The notes beneath the pieces are model-generated. The model saw nothing but the letters and a program-made list of their open reading frames with translations. It made no database searches and was not told the origin of the DNA. Below, in pieces: positions 1 to 7,101 of a stretch of 64,000 nt of DNA. The DNA lies in assembly GCF_003001815.1 (NCBI RefSeq), contig NZ_PVMZ01000002.1, positions 736,552-800,551 of the forward strand, written 5' to 3'. This DNA comes from Actinoplanes italicus. Lineage in GTDB: Bacteria; Actinomycetota; Actinomycetes; Mycobacteriales; Micromonosporaceae. The stretch's first letter is position 1, and the number at the start of each line of letters is the position of its first letter. Position numbers and translations under genes: made by a program.

Positions 1-178
1 GGAGCGGGTACGCGGGCGCGGACGGCAGTTCACGGTCCGTGACGGTCAGCAACTCGAAGCGGAACCGGCGTAGTCCCTCGACCAGGGTCCGGCACCATCC
101 TCCGAGGGCGTCCCGCCGATACGGGTACCCGCCGCCGGTGAGCAGACAGATGCGCTCGCGCGACGGGGTCGGATTCAC
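1..178 (-). CDS. Glycosyltransferase, N-terminal fragment (DUF3492/GT4-like), runs off the left edge
   Basis: Reading leftward from a GTG at 178-176 gives an open frame of 59 codons that continues past the window edge. Residues 10-20 read ICLLTGGGYPY and are followed by GGWCRTLVEGL. This matches the start of DUF3492-type GT4 glycosyltransferases (PelF-like), whose first Rossmann strand is followed by a Tyr-Pro and a Trp-Cys motif. Such enzymes transfer a nucleotide sugar to a polysaccharide or glycolipid acceptor in the cytoplasm. Only the first strand and helix are visible, so donor and acceptor cannot be named. No strong ribosome binding site precedes the GTG, so the start is uncertain. Confidence 0.65.
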   Translation of the reverse strand, partial: MNPTPSRERICLLTGGGYPYRRDALGGWCRTLVEGLRRFRFELLTVTDRELPSAPAYPL

Positions 179-350
179 GCTGGGGGCAACGACACAGCCC
201 GCCGAAGTTGCTGGAGCATGTCGGCTAGGCGACACAATTACGCACCTTTTACACCGTTTTGTCGGCCGTCTTTGACCGTTTTTGCCCGAAAGGCCACGAG
301 GTGCGCGCCAATTTCTCGCACTCCAAAACGTCGTCCCCTGGCCTCTCGTC

Positions 351-545
351 GATCCGCCGCCGCCCGCCGCCCGCCGCCGCTGCCCGCCGCCCGCTGCCCG
401 TCGCCCGCCGCTCGCGCCCGCCGCCCGCCGCTCGCCGCGCGCCGCGCGCCGCCCGCTGTCCGTTGCCCGCCGCCTCTCGCCCGCTGCGCGCTGCCTGTCG
501 TCCGCTGTCCGTTGCTCGTTGCCCGTCACTCGCCCACCCGCCGCC
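351..545 (+). repeat. Degenerate CCGCCCG-type simple repeat
   Basis: The plus strand here is an imperfect run of CGCCCGCCG and CGCTGCCCG-like units, with almost no A. A shorter, purer run of the same units stands at 21150-21179. Both runs end immediately before a GATCTTG palindrome, so the tract and the palindrome may form one composite element. Confidence 0.7.
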
Positions 546-549
546 CGCA

Positions 550-596
550 GATCTTGAGAAGTTCGGGTGGCTGACGTCGCACAACTTCACAAGATC
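550..596. repeat. GATCTTG inverted repeat, copy 1
   Basis: Left arm GATCTTGAGAAGTT (550-563) pairs with right arm AACTTCACAAGATC (583-596) with one mismatch. It follows the C-rich tract and precedes a G-rich tract. Confidence 0.75.
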
Positions 597-689
597 GCGG
601 CAGGGGCAGCGGAAGCGGTGGGGGTGGCTGAGGCGGTGGGGAGGTCGCAGCAGGGAGGGGGCGGCAGGAGGGCAGGGGCGGGGCGTGGT

Positions 690-717
690 TGACGCAGCAC
701 AACGTCACAAGATCTGT
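690..717. repeat. GATCTTG repeat, solitary right half
   Basis: The segment GACGCAGCACAACGTCACAA followed by GATCT closely matches 572-596 of the first copy (GACGTCGCACAACTTCACAA, then GATC) but has no left arm next to it. It looks like a decayed or half copy. Confidence 0.6.
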
Positions 718-780
718 GGGGGTCGCTGTTGAGCGGTGGAGGCGCGGGGTGACTGGGTGCCTCGCCCGCGGCTCGCCGTC

Positions 781-936
781 CTGTCGCGCCGCCCCGTCCT
801 GCCGCGCCGCGCCGCTCCGTCCTGCCGCGCCGCGCCGCCCCGTCCTGCCGCGCCGCGCCGCGCCGTCCTGCCGCGCCGCGCTGCCTCGCCGCGCCGCGCT
901 GCCTCGCCGCGCCGCGCTGCCTCGCCGCGCCGCCCA
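781..936 (+). repeat. 18-bp-type tandem repeats (CCGCGCCGCG units)
   Basis: Two related unit types run head to tail. The first is CGTCCTGCCGCGCCGCGC and variants (about 781-880). The second is CTGCCTCGCCGCGCCGCG, seen three times between 881 and 934. The unit is 18 bp, a multiple of three, so all frames stay open and give Arg/Ala-rich spurious translations. Confidence 0.75.
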
Positions 937-944
937 TTCATGCG

Positions 945-997
945 GCAGATCTTGTGAGGTTCGACTGCGATCCCGACCCGAACCTCACAAGATCTGC
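945..997. repeat. GATCTTG inverted repeat, copy 2 (perfect 19-bp arms)
   Basis: Left arm GCAGATCTTGTGAGGTTCG (945-963) is the exact reverse complement of CGAACCTCACAAGATCTGC (979-997), with a 15-nt loop. This is the best-preserved member of the family. It divides a C-rich tract on the left from a G-rich tract on the right. There is no T-run, so a simple intrinsic terminator is not indicated. Confidence 0.85.
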
Positions 998-1040
998 AGG
1001 GGAGGCGTGGCGGGGGCGGCGGCTGCGGTGGAGGAGAAGG

Positions 1041-1200
1041 GCGGCGGCCGAGGAGGAGGCTGCGGAGGAAGAGGCGGCGGGCGCGGAGGAAGAGGAAGGG
1101 GCGGCGGCCTAGGAGGAGGCTGTGGAGGAAGGGGCGGCGGCCGAGGGGGAGGCTGCGGGGGAAGAGGCGGCGGGCGCGGAGGAAGAGGAAGGGGCGGCGG
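1041..1200 (+). repeat. Imperfect G-rich tandem repeat, about 60-bp period
   Basis: GCGGCGGCC-headed units recur at about 1041, 1101, 1133 and 1192. Two copies of a roughly 60-bp unit (GGAGGAAGAGGCGGCGGGCG core) are separated by a shorter 32-bp unit. The strand is almost purely G and A with some C. Confidence 0.7.
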
Positions 1201-1203
1201 CCC

Positions 1204-1244
1204 AGGAGGAGGAGGAGGAGGAGGAGGAGGAGGAGGAGGAGGAG
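1204..1244 (+). repeat. (AGG)n microsatellite, 13.7 units
   Basis: Forty-one bases of uninterrupted AGG repeat. Pure trinucleotide runs of this length are prone to slippage, so the count may vary between isolates or be affected by assembly. Confidence 0.9.
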
Positions 1245-1247
1245 CTG

Positions 1248-1321
1248 GCAAGATCGTGGGGAGGCGGTGGGGGTTGACGGGACGGAAGGGGACGGACCTG
1301 CCCGAGTACGCCCGATCTTGC
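1248..1321. repeat. GATCTTG inverted repeat, short-arm copy
   Basis: GCAAGATCG (1248-1256) is the exact reverse complement of CGATCTTGC (1313-1321), 56 nt apart. The arms point the opposite way round from copies 1 and 2 (CAAGATC first). It may be two halves of neighbouring elements. Confidence 0.55.
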
Positions 1322-1447
1322 TAATACGGACCGGTCTTGACGAGATCGACATGTCCGCGAAAGATGTATAAGACCTGGTGGGATACCCCTGCAGTCGCCG
1401 TGAGGTGCCTTGGTGGCGTGATTCACTTGACTCGCGCACGCAACCGG

Positions 1448-1548
1448 CACTGCCTCGGCTTGACGGAGGATGGGTATCGGCGGACTATGGAGTTGTCGCC
1501 AGTCGCGCCCACTCATGCCTCGGTTTGAGCACTGTCTCGGTTTGACCG
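1448..1548 (+). repeat. Short direct repeats CTCGGYTTGA
   Basis: CTCGGCTTGA at 1454-1463 and CTCGGTTTGA at 1519-1528 and 1536-1545. The first and third sit in a longer match (CACTGYCTCGGYTTGACSG). Function unknown; they could be binding sites or remnants. Confidence 0.45.
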
Positions 1549-1767
1549 CGGCCTGAGGTCCGCACCATAAAGAGCCCCGCAGCTTCACTGGCGGGATTCT
1601 GCGCTCACGCGTGCCCGTGAGCATGTGGTGTGTCGGTTCGCATGAGTTTCACTGCGCACTGAACCACTGGGTGCGTGCACAGGGCGCCACGCTGGCCGGC
1701 TATTCCGGCAGCGAAAAAAGACAGCGCACCACACAAAAATCGACGCAGCGCGTCACAAGGAGTCACG

Positions 1768-1962
1768 ATGGCGAAGGCCCTCTTTGGCCACGTAGGTGCG
1801 GCGCCCGACCGGCGCCTCCTCGACGAGGTCACCCGACTGCGTTCCCGGGTGCAGTCCCTGGAGTTCGAGGTCACCCGCCTCCAGGCGGAGAATGATCGTC
1901 TCGCGGCGGCGGCCGTGGAGGCAGACGATTTCGCGCGGCTGACCGAGCCCGCGCTGACCTGA
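1768..1962 (+). CDS. Small coiled-coil protein, 64 aa
   Basis: ATG at 1768 has a good ribosome binding site (AAGGAG, 1758-1763). The product is 64 residues. A short N-terminal part (KALFGHVG) is followed by a heptad-rich helix of Leu, Val, Arg and Glu (about residues 15-45), typical of a coiled coil, and an acidic end. I recognise the style of a small conserved actinobacterial protein but cannot assign a function. It ends 233 nt before smc, and a terminator-like hairpin at 2072-2107 separates the two, so it is probably a separate transcript. An AT-richer patch at about 1714-1740 lies just upstream. Confidence 0.7.
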   Translation: MAKALFGHVGAAPDRRLLDEVTRLRSRVQSLEFEVTRLQAENDRLAAAAVEADDFARLTEPALT

Positions 1963-2071
1963 GCCTCAGCGGATGCCGGAGGGTACTCGCGGGGAGACCG
2001 TCCGGCGTTCAATCCCCTCGGATCGCAACTGAACAGCACTGAAGACGCAACAAAGACGCACCGAAGAAAAA

Positions 2072-2107
2072 GCGCGCCTCCACTCCCGTGGCGGCGCGCC
2101 GTTTTTT
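2072..2107 (+). terminator. Rho-independent terminator between the 64-aa gene and smc
   Basis: GCGCGCC (2072-2078) pairs with GGCGCGC (2093-2099), and inside it CCAC pairs with GTGG around a 4-nt loop. A run of six T follows at 2102-2107. This is a canonical intrinsic terminator. Confidence 0.85.
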
Positions 2108-2195
2108 CCGGCCACGTGATTCCGCTGCGGAACAGCACCGGCGGGTAGCCTGCCTCCCAGCAGAAACGTCCCGCAGACCCGACCCTCGGAGATCC

Positions 2196-5100
2196 GTGCA
2201 CCTCAAGAGCCTGACGGTCAAGGGCTTCAAGTCCTTCGCCTCCGCCACCACATTGCGGCTGGAGCCGGGCATCACCTGTGTGGTGGGGCCGAACGGTTCC
2301 GGCAAGTCCAACGTCGTCGACGCCATCGCCTGGGTTCTCGGCGAGCAGGGCGCCAAGGCGCTGCGTGGCGGCAAGATGGAGGACGTCATCTTCGCCGGTA
2401 CGGCCGGTCGCGCCCCACTGGGCCGGGCCGAGGTGACGCTCACGATCGACAACAACGACGGTGCCCTGCCGATCGACTACACCGAGGTCTCGATCACCCG
2501 GCGGATGTTCCGGGACGGCGCCAGTGAGTACGAGATCAACGGCAACTCCTGCCGCCTGCTCGACATCCAGGAGCTGCTCAGCGACTCCGGCATCGGCCGC
2601 GAGATGCACATCATCGTCGGCCAGGGCCGGCTCGACGCCATGCTGCACGCGAAACCCGAGGACCGCCGCTCGTTCATCGAGGAGGCGGCGGGCGTACTCA
2701 AGCATCGCAAACGCAAGGAAAAGGCGATCCGCAAGCTGGACGCCATGGGTGTCAACCTGAACCGCCTCGGTGACCTGACCACCGAGCTGCGGCGGCAGCT
2801 GAAGCCGCTCGGCCGTCAGGCCGAGGTGGCCCGCCGGGCCGCCGGCATCCAGTCCGACCTGCGTGACGCCCGCCTCCGCCTGCTCGCCGACGACCTGTTC
2901 ACGCTGCGCACCACGCTCGACCGGGAGATCGCCGACGAGTCGGCGAGCCGTGAGCGCCGCGGTCAGGTGGAGGAGGAGAACCGCGAGGTCCAGCGGATGC
3001 TCGCCGACCTGGAGCACGAGCACGCCGAGGACGCGCCGCTGCTGCAGGCCGCCCAGGACGCCTGGTACAAACTGTCCTCCCTGCAGGAGCGGTTCCGTTC
3101 GACCGAGCAGCTGGCCACCGAGCGGCTGCGGCACCTGGCCGCCACTCCCGAGGACGAGCGGCCCGGCCGTGACCCGGAGATGCTCGAGGCCGAGGCGGAG
3201 AGCGTACGCGAGCAGGAGGAGGAGCTCCGCGAGGCGCTCACCGAGGACCAGATGCGCCTGGCCGAGGCTGTCGAGTACCGCCAGGACCTGGAACGCCAGC
3301 TGGCCGCGGCCGAGGGTGAGCTGCGGGCGGCCGCCAAGGCGATCGCCGACCGCCGGGAGGGGCTGGCCAAGCTCACCGGCAACGTGAACGCGGCCCGGGC
3401 CCGGACGAACAGCGCGGCCGAGGAGATCGAGCGCCTCGCCGACGCGCACACCGACGCCCTGATGCGGGCCGAGGCCGCGCAGGAGGAGGTCGACCTGGTC
3501 GCGGCCGAGTCGACCGAGGCCGACCGGGACAACGCCGACCTGGACGCGCGGCACGACGAGGCGGTGGCCGCGCACGACCGGGCCGCCGCAGTGGTCCGTG
3601 AGCTGTCCGACACCGAGCGCGCCGCCGAGAAGGACGCCGCCAGCTGGAAGGCCCGCGAGGAGGCACTCGCGCTCGGCCTCAAGCGCAAGGACGGCGCCGG
3701 GGCGCTGCTGGCCAAGGCCGGCCAGGTGCCGGGCCTGCTCGGCAGTCTCGCCTCGATGCTCACCGTCCGGCCCGGTCACGAGGTGGCGCTGGCCGCGGCG
3801 CTGGGCGGGCTGGCCGACTCGGTCGCGCTCTCCGGCGTGGACGAGGCGATCGAGGCGATGAGGACCCTCAAGATCGCCGACGCCGGCCGCGCCGATCTGG
3901 TCGTCGCCGGAACCGCCGGGCCCGGCATGCAGGGTCCGCTCGCGAACCTGCGCCCGAACCTGCCGGACGGGGCGGTCTGGGCGCCCGAGGTGGTCGACTG
4001 TCCGGAACAGATCCGTCCCGCGCTCAACCGGGCACTGCGCGACGTGGTGCTGGTCCCCGATCTGACGGCCGCCGCCGCGCTGGTCGCGGCGAACAGCGAG
4101 CTGCGCGCGGTCACGCCCGAGGGCGACGTGCTCGGGGCCTATGCGGCGGCCGGCGGCTCGTCGAAGGCGACCAGCTACATCGAGGTGCAGGCCGCGGTCG
4201 ACGAGGCCAAGGCGAAGCGGGCGACGGCCGAGCAGACCATCGCCGAGGTCAAGGAACAGCTCGGCGAGGCCCGTGCCCAGGTGGCCGAGCTCAAGCAGGC
4301 CGTGAACGTGGCGGCCCAGGCCAAGCGCGCCGCCGAGGGCGAGCGCAACGCGGCCGCTCGCCGGCTGGCCGAGCTCGGTGCCGCGGCCCGGTCCGCGAAG
4401 GCGGAGACCGACCGGCTCGGCGCGTCCCTGCAGAAGGCGCAGGCGGCTCGCGAGACCGATCTGATGCGGGTGGCCGAGCTGGAGGAGCGGCTGCGGCTGG
4501 CCGAGGACACCCCGCTCGACGAGGAGCCGTCCACCGAGGAACGCGACCGGCTCGGCGCGCTGGTGCCCCAGGCACGGCAGAACGAGATGGAGGTACGACT
4601 CGCTGTCCGTACCGCCGAAGAACGGGTTTCCTCCATCGCGGGCCGCGCCGATTCGCTGCTCCGCCAGGCCAACGCCGAGCGCCAGGCCAGGGAACGCGCC
4701 GCCGCCCGCCGGGCCGCACGTGCCCGCGGTGCCGAGATCGCCCGTGCCGTCGCGCACGGCGCGGCCGCCGCCCTGGAACGCGTGGCCGTGTCGCTGGCCG
4801 CCGCGGCCGAGAACCGTGACCAGATCGCCCAGGCCCGGACCAGCCGGGAGGCCGAGCTGCAGGAGGTGAGGGCACACGCCAAGCGTCTGGTCGCCGAGCT
4901 GGAGCGGCTCACCAGCGAGGTGCACCGCGACGAGATGGCCCGCGCCGAGCAGCGGATGCGCATCGAGCAGCTGGAGGCCAAGGCCGCCGAGGACTTCTCG
5001 CTCGATGTCGAGACGCTGATCAGCGAGTACGGCCCGGACCAGCTGGTGCCGCCGACCCATGCCGACGTGGCCCAGGCCGAGAAGGACGGCAAGCCCGAAC

Positions 5101-5777
5101 CTCAGCCGGCGCCGTTCCACCGGCCCACCCAGGAGAAGCGGGCCAACAAGGCGGAGCGTGACCTCACCCTGCTCGGCAAGGTCAACCCGCTGGCGCTGGA
5201 GGAGTTCGCCGCGCTGGAGGAGCGCTACAAATTCCTCTCCGACCAGCTCGAGGACCTCAAGGCCACCCGCAAGGACCTGCTCACCGTGGTCAAGGACGTC
5301 GACGACCGGATCCTGGAGGTCTTCACGTCGGCGTTCGAGGACACCGCCCGCGAGTTCCAGGCCGTGTTCCAGGTGCTGTTCCCCGGCGGTGAGGGCCGGC
5401 TGATCCTCACCGACCCGGAGGACATGCTCACGACCGGTGTCGAGGTGGAGGCCCGTCCGCCGGGCAAGAAGATCAAGCGGCTGTCGCTGCTGTCCGGTGG
5501 CGAGCGCTCACTGACCGCGGTGGCCATGCTCTGTGCCATCTTCCGGGCCCGGCCCTCGCCCTTCTACATCATGGACGAGGTGGAGGCGGCCCTCGACGAC
5601 GTCAACCTGGGCCGGTTGATTACCCTCTTCCAGCAGTTGCGGGAGAAGAGCCAGCTGCTCATCATCACGCACCAGAAACGGACGATGGAGGTCGCGGACG
5701 CCCTGTACGGCGTCACGATGCGTGCCGGCGTCACCCAGGTGATCAGCCAGCGCCTCGCCCGCGACCCGGAGGAGTAG
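2196..5777 (+). CDS. smc: Chromosome segregation protein SMC
   Basis: The product is 1193 aa, normal for bacterial SMC. SMC dimers with kleisin ScpA and ScpB use ATP to fold and segregate the chromosome. Walker A (GPNGSGKSN) is at residues 31-39. Long coiled-coil arms rich in Glu, Arg and Ala flank a hinge at about residues 505-655 (GLLGSLASML onward). The C-terminal head has the signature LSGGERSLTAVA near 1098 and Walker B FYIMDEVEAALDD near 1122. GTG at 2196 starts VHLKSLTVKGFKSF, the usual SMC N-terminus. The frame stays open upstream to 2088, but those residues look non-native. rnc and mutM, common upstream neighbours elsewhere, are absent. The next gene starts 8 nt downstream. Confidence 0.97.
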   Translation: MHLKSLTVKGFKSFASATTLRLEPGITCVVGPNGSGKSNVVDAIAWVLGEQGAKALRGGKMEDVIFAGTAGRAPLGRAEVTLTIDNNDGALPIDYTEVSITRRMFRDGASEYEINGNSCRLLDIQELLSDSGIGREMHIIVGQGRLDAMLHAKPEDRRSFIEEAAGVLKHRKRKEKAIRKLDAMGVNLNRLGDLTTELRRQLKPLGRQAEVARRAAGIQSDLRDARLRLLADDLFTLRTTLDREIADESASRERRGQVEEENREVQRMLADLEHEHAEDAPLLQAAQDAWYKLSSLQERFRSTEQLATERLRHLAATPEDERPGRDPEMLEAEAESVREQEEELREALTEDQMRLAEAVEYRQDLERQLAAAEGELRAAAKAIADRREGLAKLTGNVNAARARTNSAAEEIERLADAHTDALMRAEAAQEEVDLVAAESTEADRDNADLDARHDEAVAAHDRAAAVVRELSDTERAAEKDAASWKAREEALALGLKRKDGAGALLAKAGQVPGLLGSLASMLTVRPGHEVALAAALGGLADSVALSGVDEAIEAMRTLKIADAGRADLVVAGTAGPGMQGPLANLRPNLPDGAVWAPEVVDCPEQIRPALNRALRDVVLVPDLTAAAALVAANSELRAVTPEGDVLGAYAAAGGSSKATSYIEVQAAVDEAKAKRATAEQTIAEVKEQLGEARAQVAELKQAVNVAAQAKRAAEGERNAAARRLAELGAAARSAKAETDRLGASLQKAQAARETDLMRVAELEERLRLAEDTPLDEEPSTEERDRLGALVPQARQNEMEVRLAVRTAEERVSSIAGRADSLLRQANAERQARERAAARRAARARGAEIARAVAHGAAAALERVAVSLAAAAENRDQIAQARTSREAELQEVRAHAKRLVAELERLTSEVHRDEMARAEQRMRIEQLEAKAAEDFSLDVETLISEYGPDQLVPPTHADVAQAEKDGKPEPQPAPFHRPTQEKRANKAERDLTLLGKVNPLALEEFAALEERYKFLSDQLEDLKATRKDLLTVVKDVDDRILEVFTSAFEDTAREFQAVFQVLFPGGEGRLILTDPEDMLTTGVEVEARPPGKKIKRLSLLSGGERSLTAVAMLCAIFRARPSPFYIMDEVEAALDDVNLGRLITLFQQLREKSQLLIITHQKRTMEVADALYGVTMRAGVTQVISQRLARDPEE

Positions 5778-5785
5778 GGAAGTAC

Positions 5786-6400
5786 ATGCGCGACCGCGCC
5801 CAGGCCCTGATGATCGACCTGGACGGCGTGCTGCGCCGCTGGGACCCGGCCCCGATGATCGCCGTCGAGATCGAGTACGGCCTCAAGCCGGCCTCACTGC
5901 TGGAGACGGCCATGTCGTGGGACATCTACCGGCCCGCGATGGCCGGTGAGATCACCGACGCCGAGTGGATGAGGCTGGTCGCCGACCGGCTGCCGCTCGA
6001 GGCCGCGGACGCCGCCACCGCGGTCGCCGCGTGGCAGTCGTACCGCGGCGAGGTGGACCCCGAGGCGCTCGCTTTCGTGCGTGAGGTCCGGGACGGCGGC
6101 CGGAAGGTGGCGATCGCGACGAACGCGACCGACCGCCTGCGCCCCGACCTCGAGGCGCTCGGGCTCCTCGGCGAGGTCGACCTGGTCCTCAGCTCGTGGG
6201 AGATGAAGATTCACAAGCCGGCCCCGGAGTACTTCCAGCAGGCCTGTTTGCAGCTCGGTGTCCTGCCGAAGCACGTGCTGTTCGTGGACGACGACGACCG
6301 GGTGATCCGTGGTGCCCGCTCGGCGGGTCTCGCCGGATACCGGTGGGCCGGGCCGGAACACGTACCGTATCTCCGCAAGGTCCTCGACCTACCGGATTGA
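5786..6400 (+). CDS. HAD-superfamily hydrolase
   Basis: A 204-aa HAD-like protein. Motif I is IDLDGVL, with the nucleophile Asp11 and general acid Asp13. Motif II is ATNAT, the conserved Lys lies in HKPAPEYF, and motif III is LFVDDDDRVI, binding Mg2+. This layout suits a soluble phosphatase or phosphoglycolate-phosphatase-like enzyme with a small helical cap (about residues 20-90). The substrate is unknown. It starts 8 nt after smc and is probably cotranscribed. A hairpin begins directly after its stop codon. Confidence 0.85.
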   Translation: MRDRAQALMIDLDGVLRRWDPAPMIAVEIEYGLKPASLLETAMSWDIYRPAMAGEITDAEWMRLVADRLPLEAADAATAVAAWQSYRGEVDPEALAFVREVRDGGRKVAIATNATDRLRPDLEALGLLGEVDLVLSSWEMKIHKPAPEYFQQACLQLGVLPKHVLFVDDDDRVIRGARSAGLAGYRWAGPEHVPYLRKVLDLPD

Positions 6401-6428
6401 TGCCGCCCGCGCTGCCGATCGGGCGGCA
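6401..6428. terminator. Hairpin after the HAD gene
   Basis: TGCCGCCCG (6401-6409) pairs perfectly with CGGGCGGCA (6420-6428). There is no T-run, as is common for actinobacterial terminators. A second hairpin (TGGGCGTG 6451-6458 with CACGCCCA 6470-6477) lies just before the next gene's start. Confidence 0.55.
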
Positions 6429-6491
6429 CGGCCACTCGTTCCGCCGAGGATGGGCGTGTGCCGACCGGGCACGCCCAGCGGAGGGAACGTC

Positions 6492-7097
6492 ATGTCCAGG
6501 ATCGGCGCGGTCATCGCCGGAACCGTCCTCGTCGGCGGCCTCGCCGGCTGCACGTCCACCGATGGCACCGCGCCCATCAACGGGCCGGACCCGGCGGGCC
6601 CGTCGCCCTCGTCGGCGGCTACGGCCGGCCCGGGTGCCGACATCCGCGGGAACAGGCAGTTCCTGTTCGCCACCGTGGACGGCGGGAAGGCGCTGACCGT
6701 CGACGCGGACGGCCTGCTGACGGTGGCCGGCAAGTCCACCGGCCGCTCGCTGTTCGTGACCACGCCGCTCGCTCCCGGATCCCGCCACCACCTGCTGCAG
6801 ACCGCGAGGATGACGGTGGGCGACGAGCCGTGGTGCCTGCAGGTGCACGACCCGGGTGGGAGCAGGCCCCTGCAACTCAAGACCGAGGCCTGTGACGCCG
6901 CCGAGAAGAATCAGGTGTTCACCTTCCCGACGGCGCCGGACGGCCGGGGACGGCTGATCGAGGTCAACGGCCTCTTCGTCCTGGCCGACACCGGCGACGG
7001 CCGGGTCATGATGCAGCAGGGCGGTGAAGGCGACGCGATGAGTTCCTTCACCGTCACCGACAAGGGTGAGTCCACCCTCCCGCATCCGGGCGACTGA
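6492..7097 (+). CDS. Secreted lipoprotein of unknown function
   Basis: A 201-aa product with a lipoprotein signal: basic MSR, a hydrophobic stretch, then the lipobox LAGC with Cys at residue 20. It should be lipidated and anchored on the outer face of the membrane. A Ser/Pro/Ala-rich linker (residues 21-50) is followed by a globular domain with beta-rich repeats, including CLQVHD and ACDAAEKNQVFTF. Those segments recall ricin-type beta-trefoil carbohydrate-binding repeats, but I cannot confirm that. ATG at 6492 is chosen because it opens the signal peptide. The stop lies 4 nt from the end of the convergent phosphatase gene. Confidence 0.75.
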   Translation: MSRIGAVIAGTVLVGGLAGCTSTDGTAPINGPDPAGPSPSSAATAGPGADIRGNRQFLFATVDGGKALTVDADGLLTVAGKSTGRSLFVTTPLAPGSRHHLLQTARMTVGDEPWCLQVHDPGGSRPLQLKTEACDAAEKNQVFTFPTAPDGRGRLIEVNGLFVLADTGDGRVMMQQGGEGDAMSSFTVTDKGESTLPHPGD

Positions 7098-7101
7098 TTC
7101 G

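Larger units (their letters stand above)
179..1767. other. Gene-free low-complexity intergenic block
   Basis: No convincing gene lies here. Open frames in 218-1324 are only Arg/Pro/Ala or Gly/Arg runs created by simple sequence. The block alternates between C-rich (about 351-545 and 776-936) and G-rich (about 600-690 and 1000-1245) stretches on the plus strand. Copies of a GATCTTG-containing inverted repeat sit between these stretches. From about 1320 onward base composition becomes ordinary, but I see no gene before 1768. The block separates a leftward glycosyltransferase from rightward genes, so promoters for both should lie in it; none is obvious. Confidence 0.75.

Noticed and set aside
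781..1244. Possible CRISPR array
   Set aside because: The units are continuous with no unique spacers, and no cas genes are nearby.
218..1324. Several overlapping Arg/Pro/Ala- or Gly/Arg-rich open frames
   Set aside because: They are translations of simple repeats and palindromes; none has a plausible start signal or conserved domain.
1605..5120. A very long open frame on the minus strand opposite smc (over 1100 codons)
   Set aside because: It lies antisense to a clear SMC and arises from GC-rich codon structure; its translation is Leu/Gly/Arg-rich with no recognisable motif.
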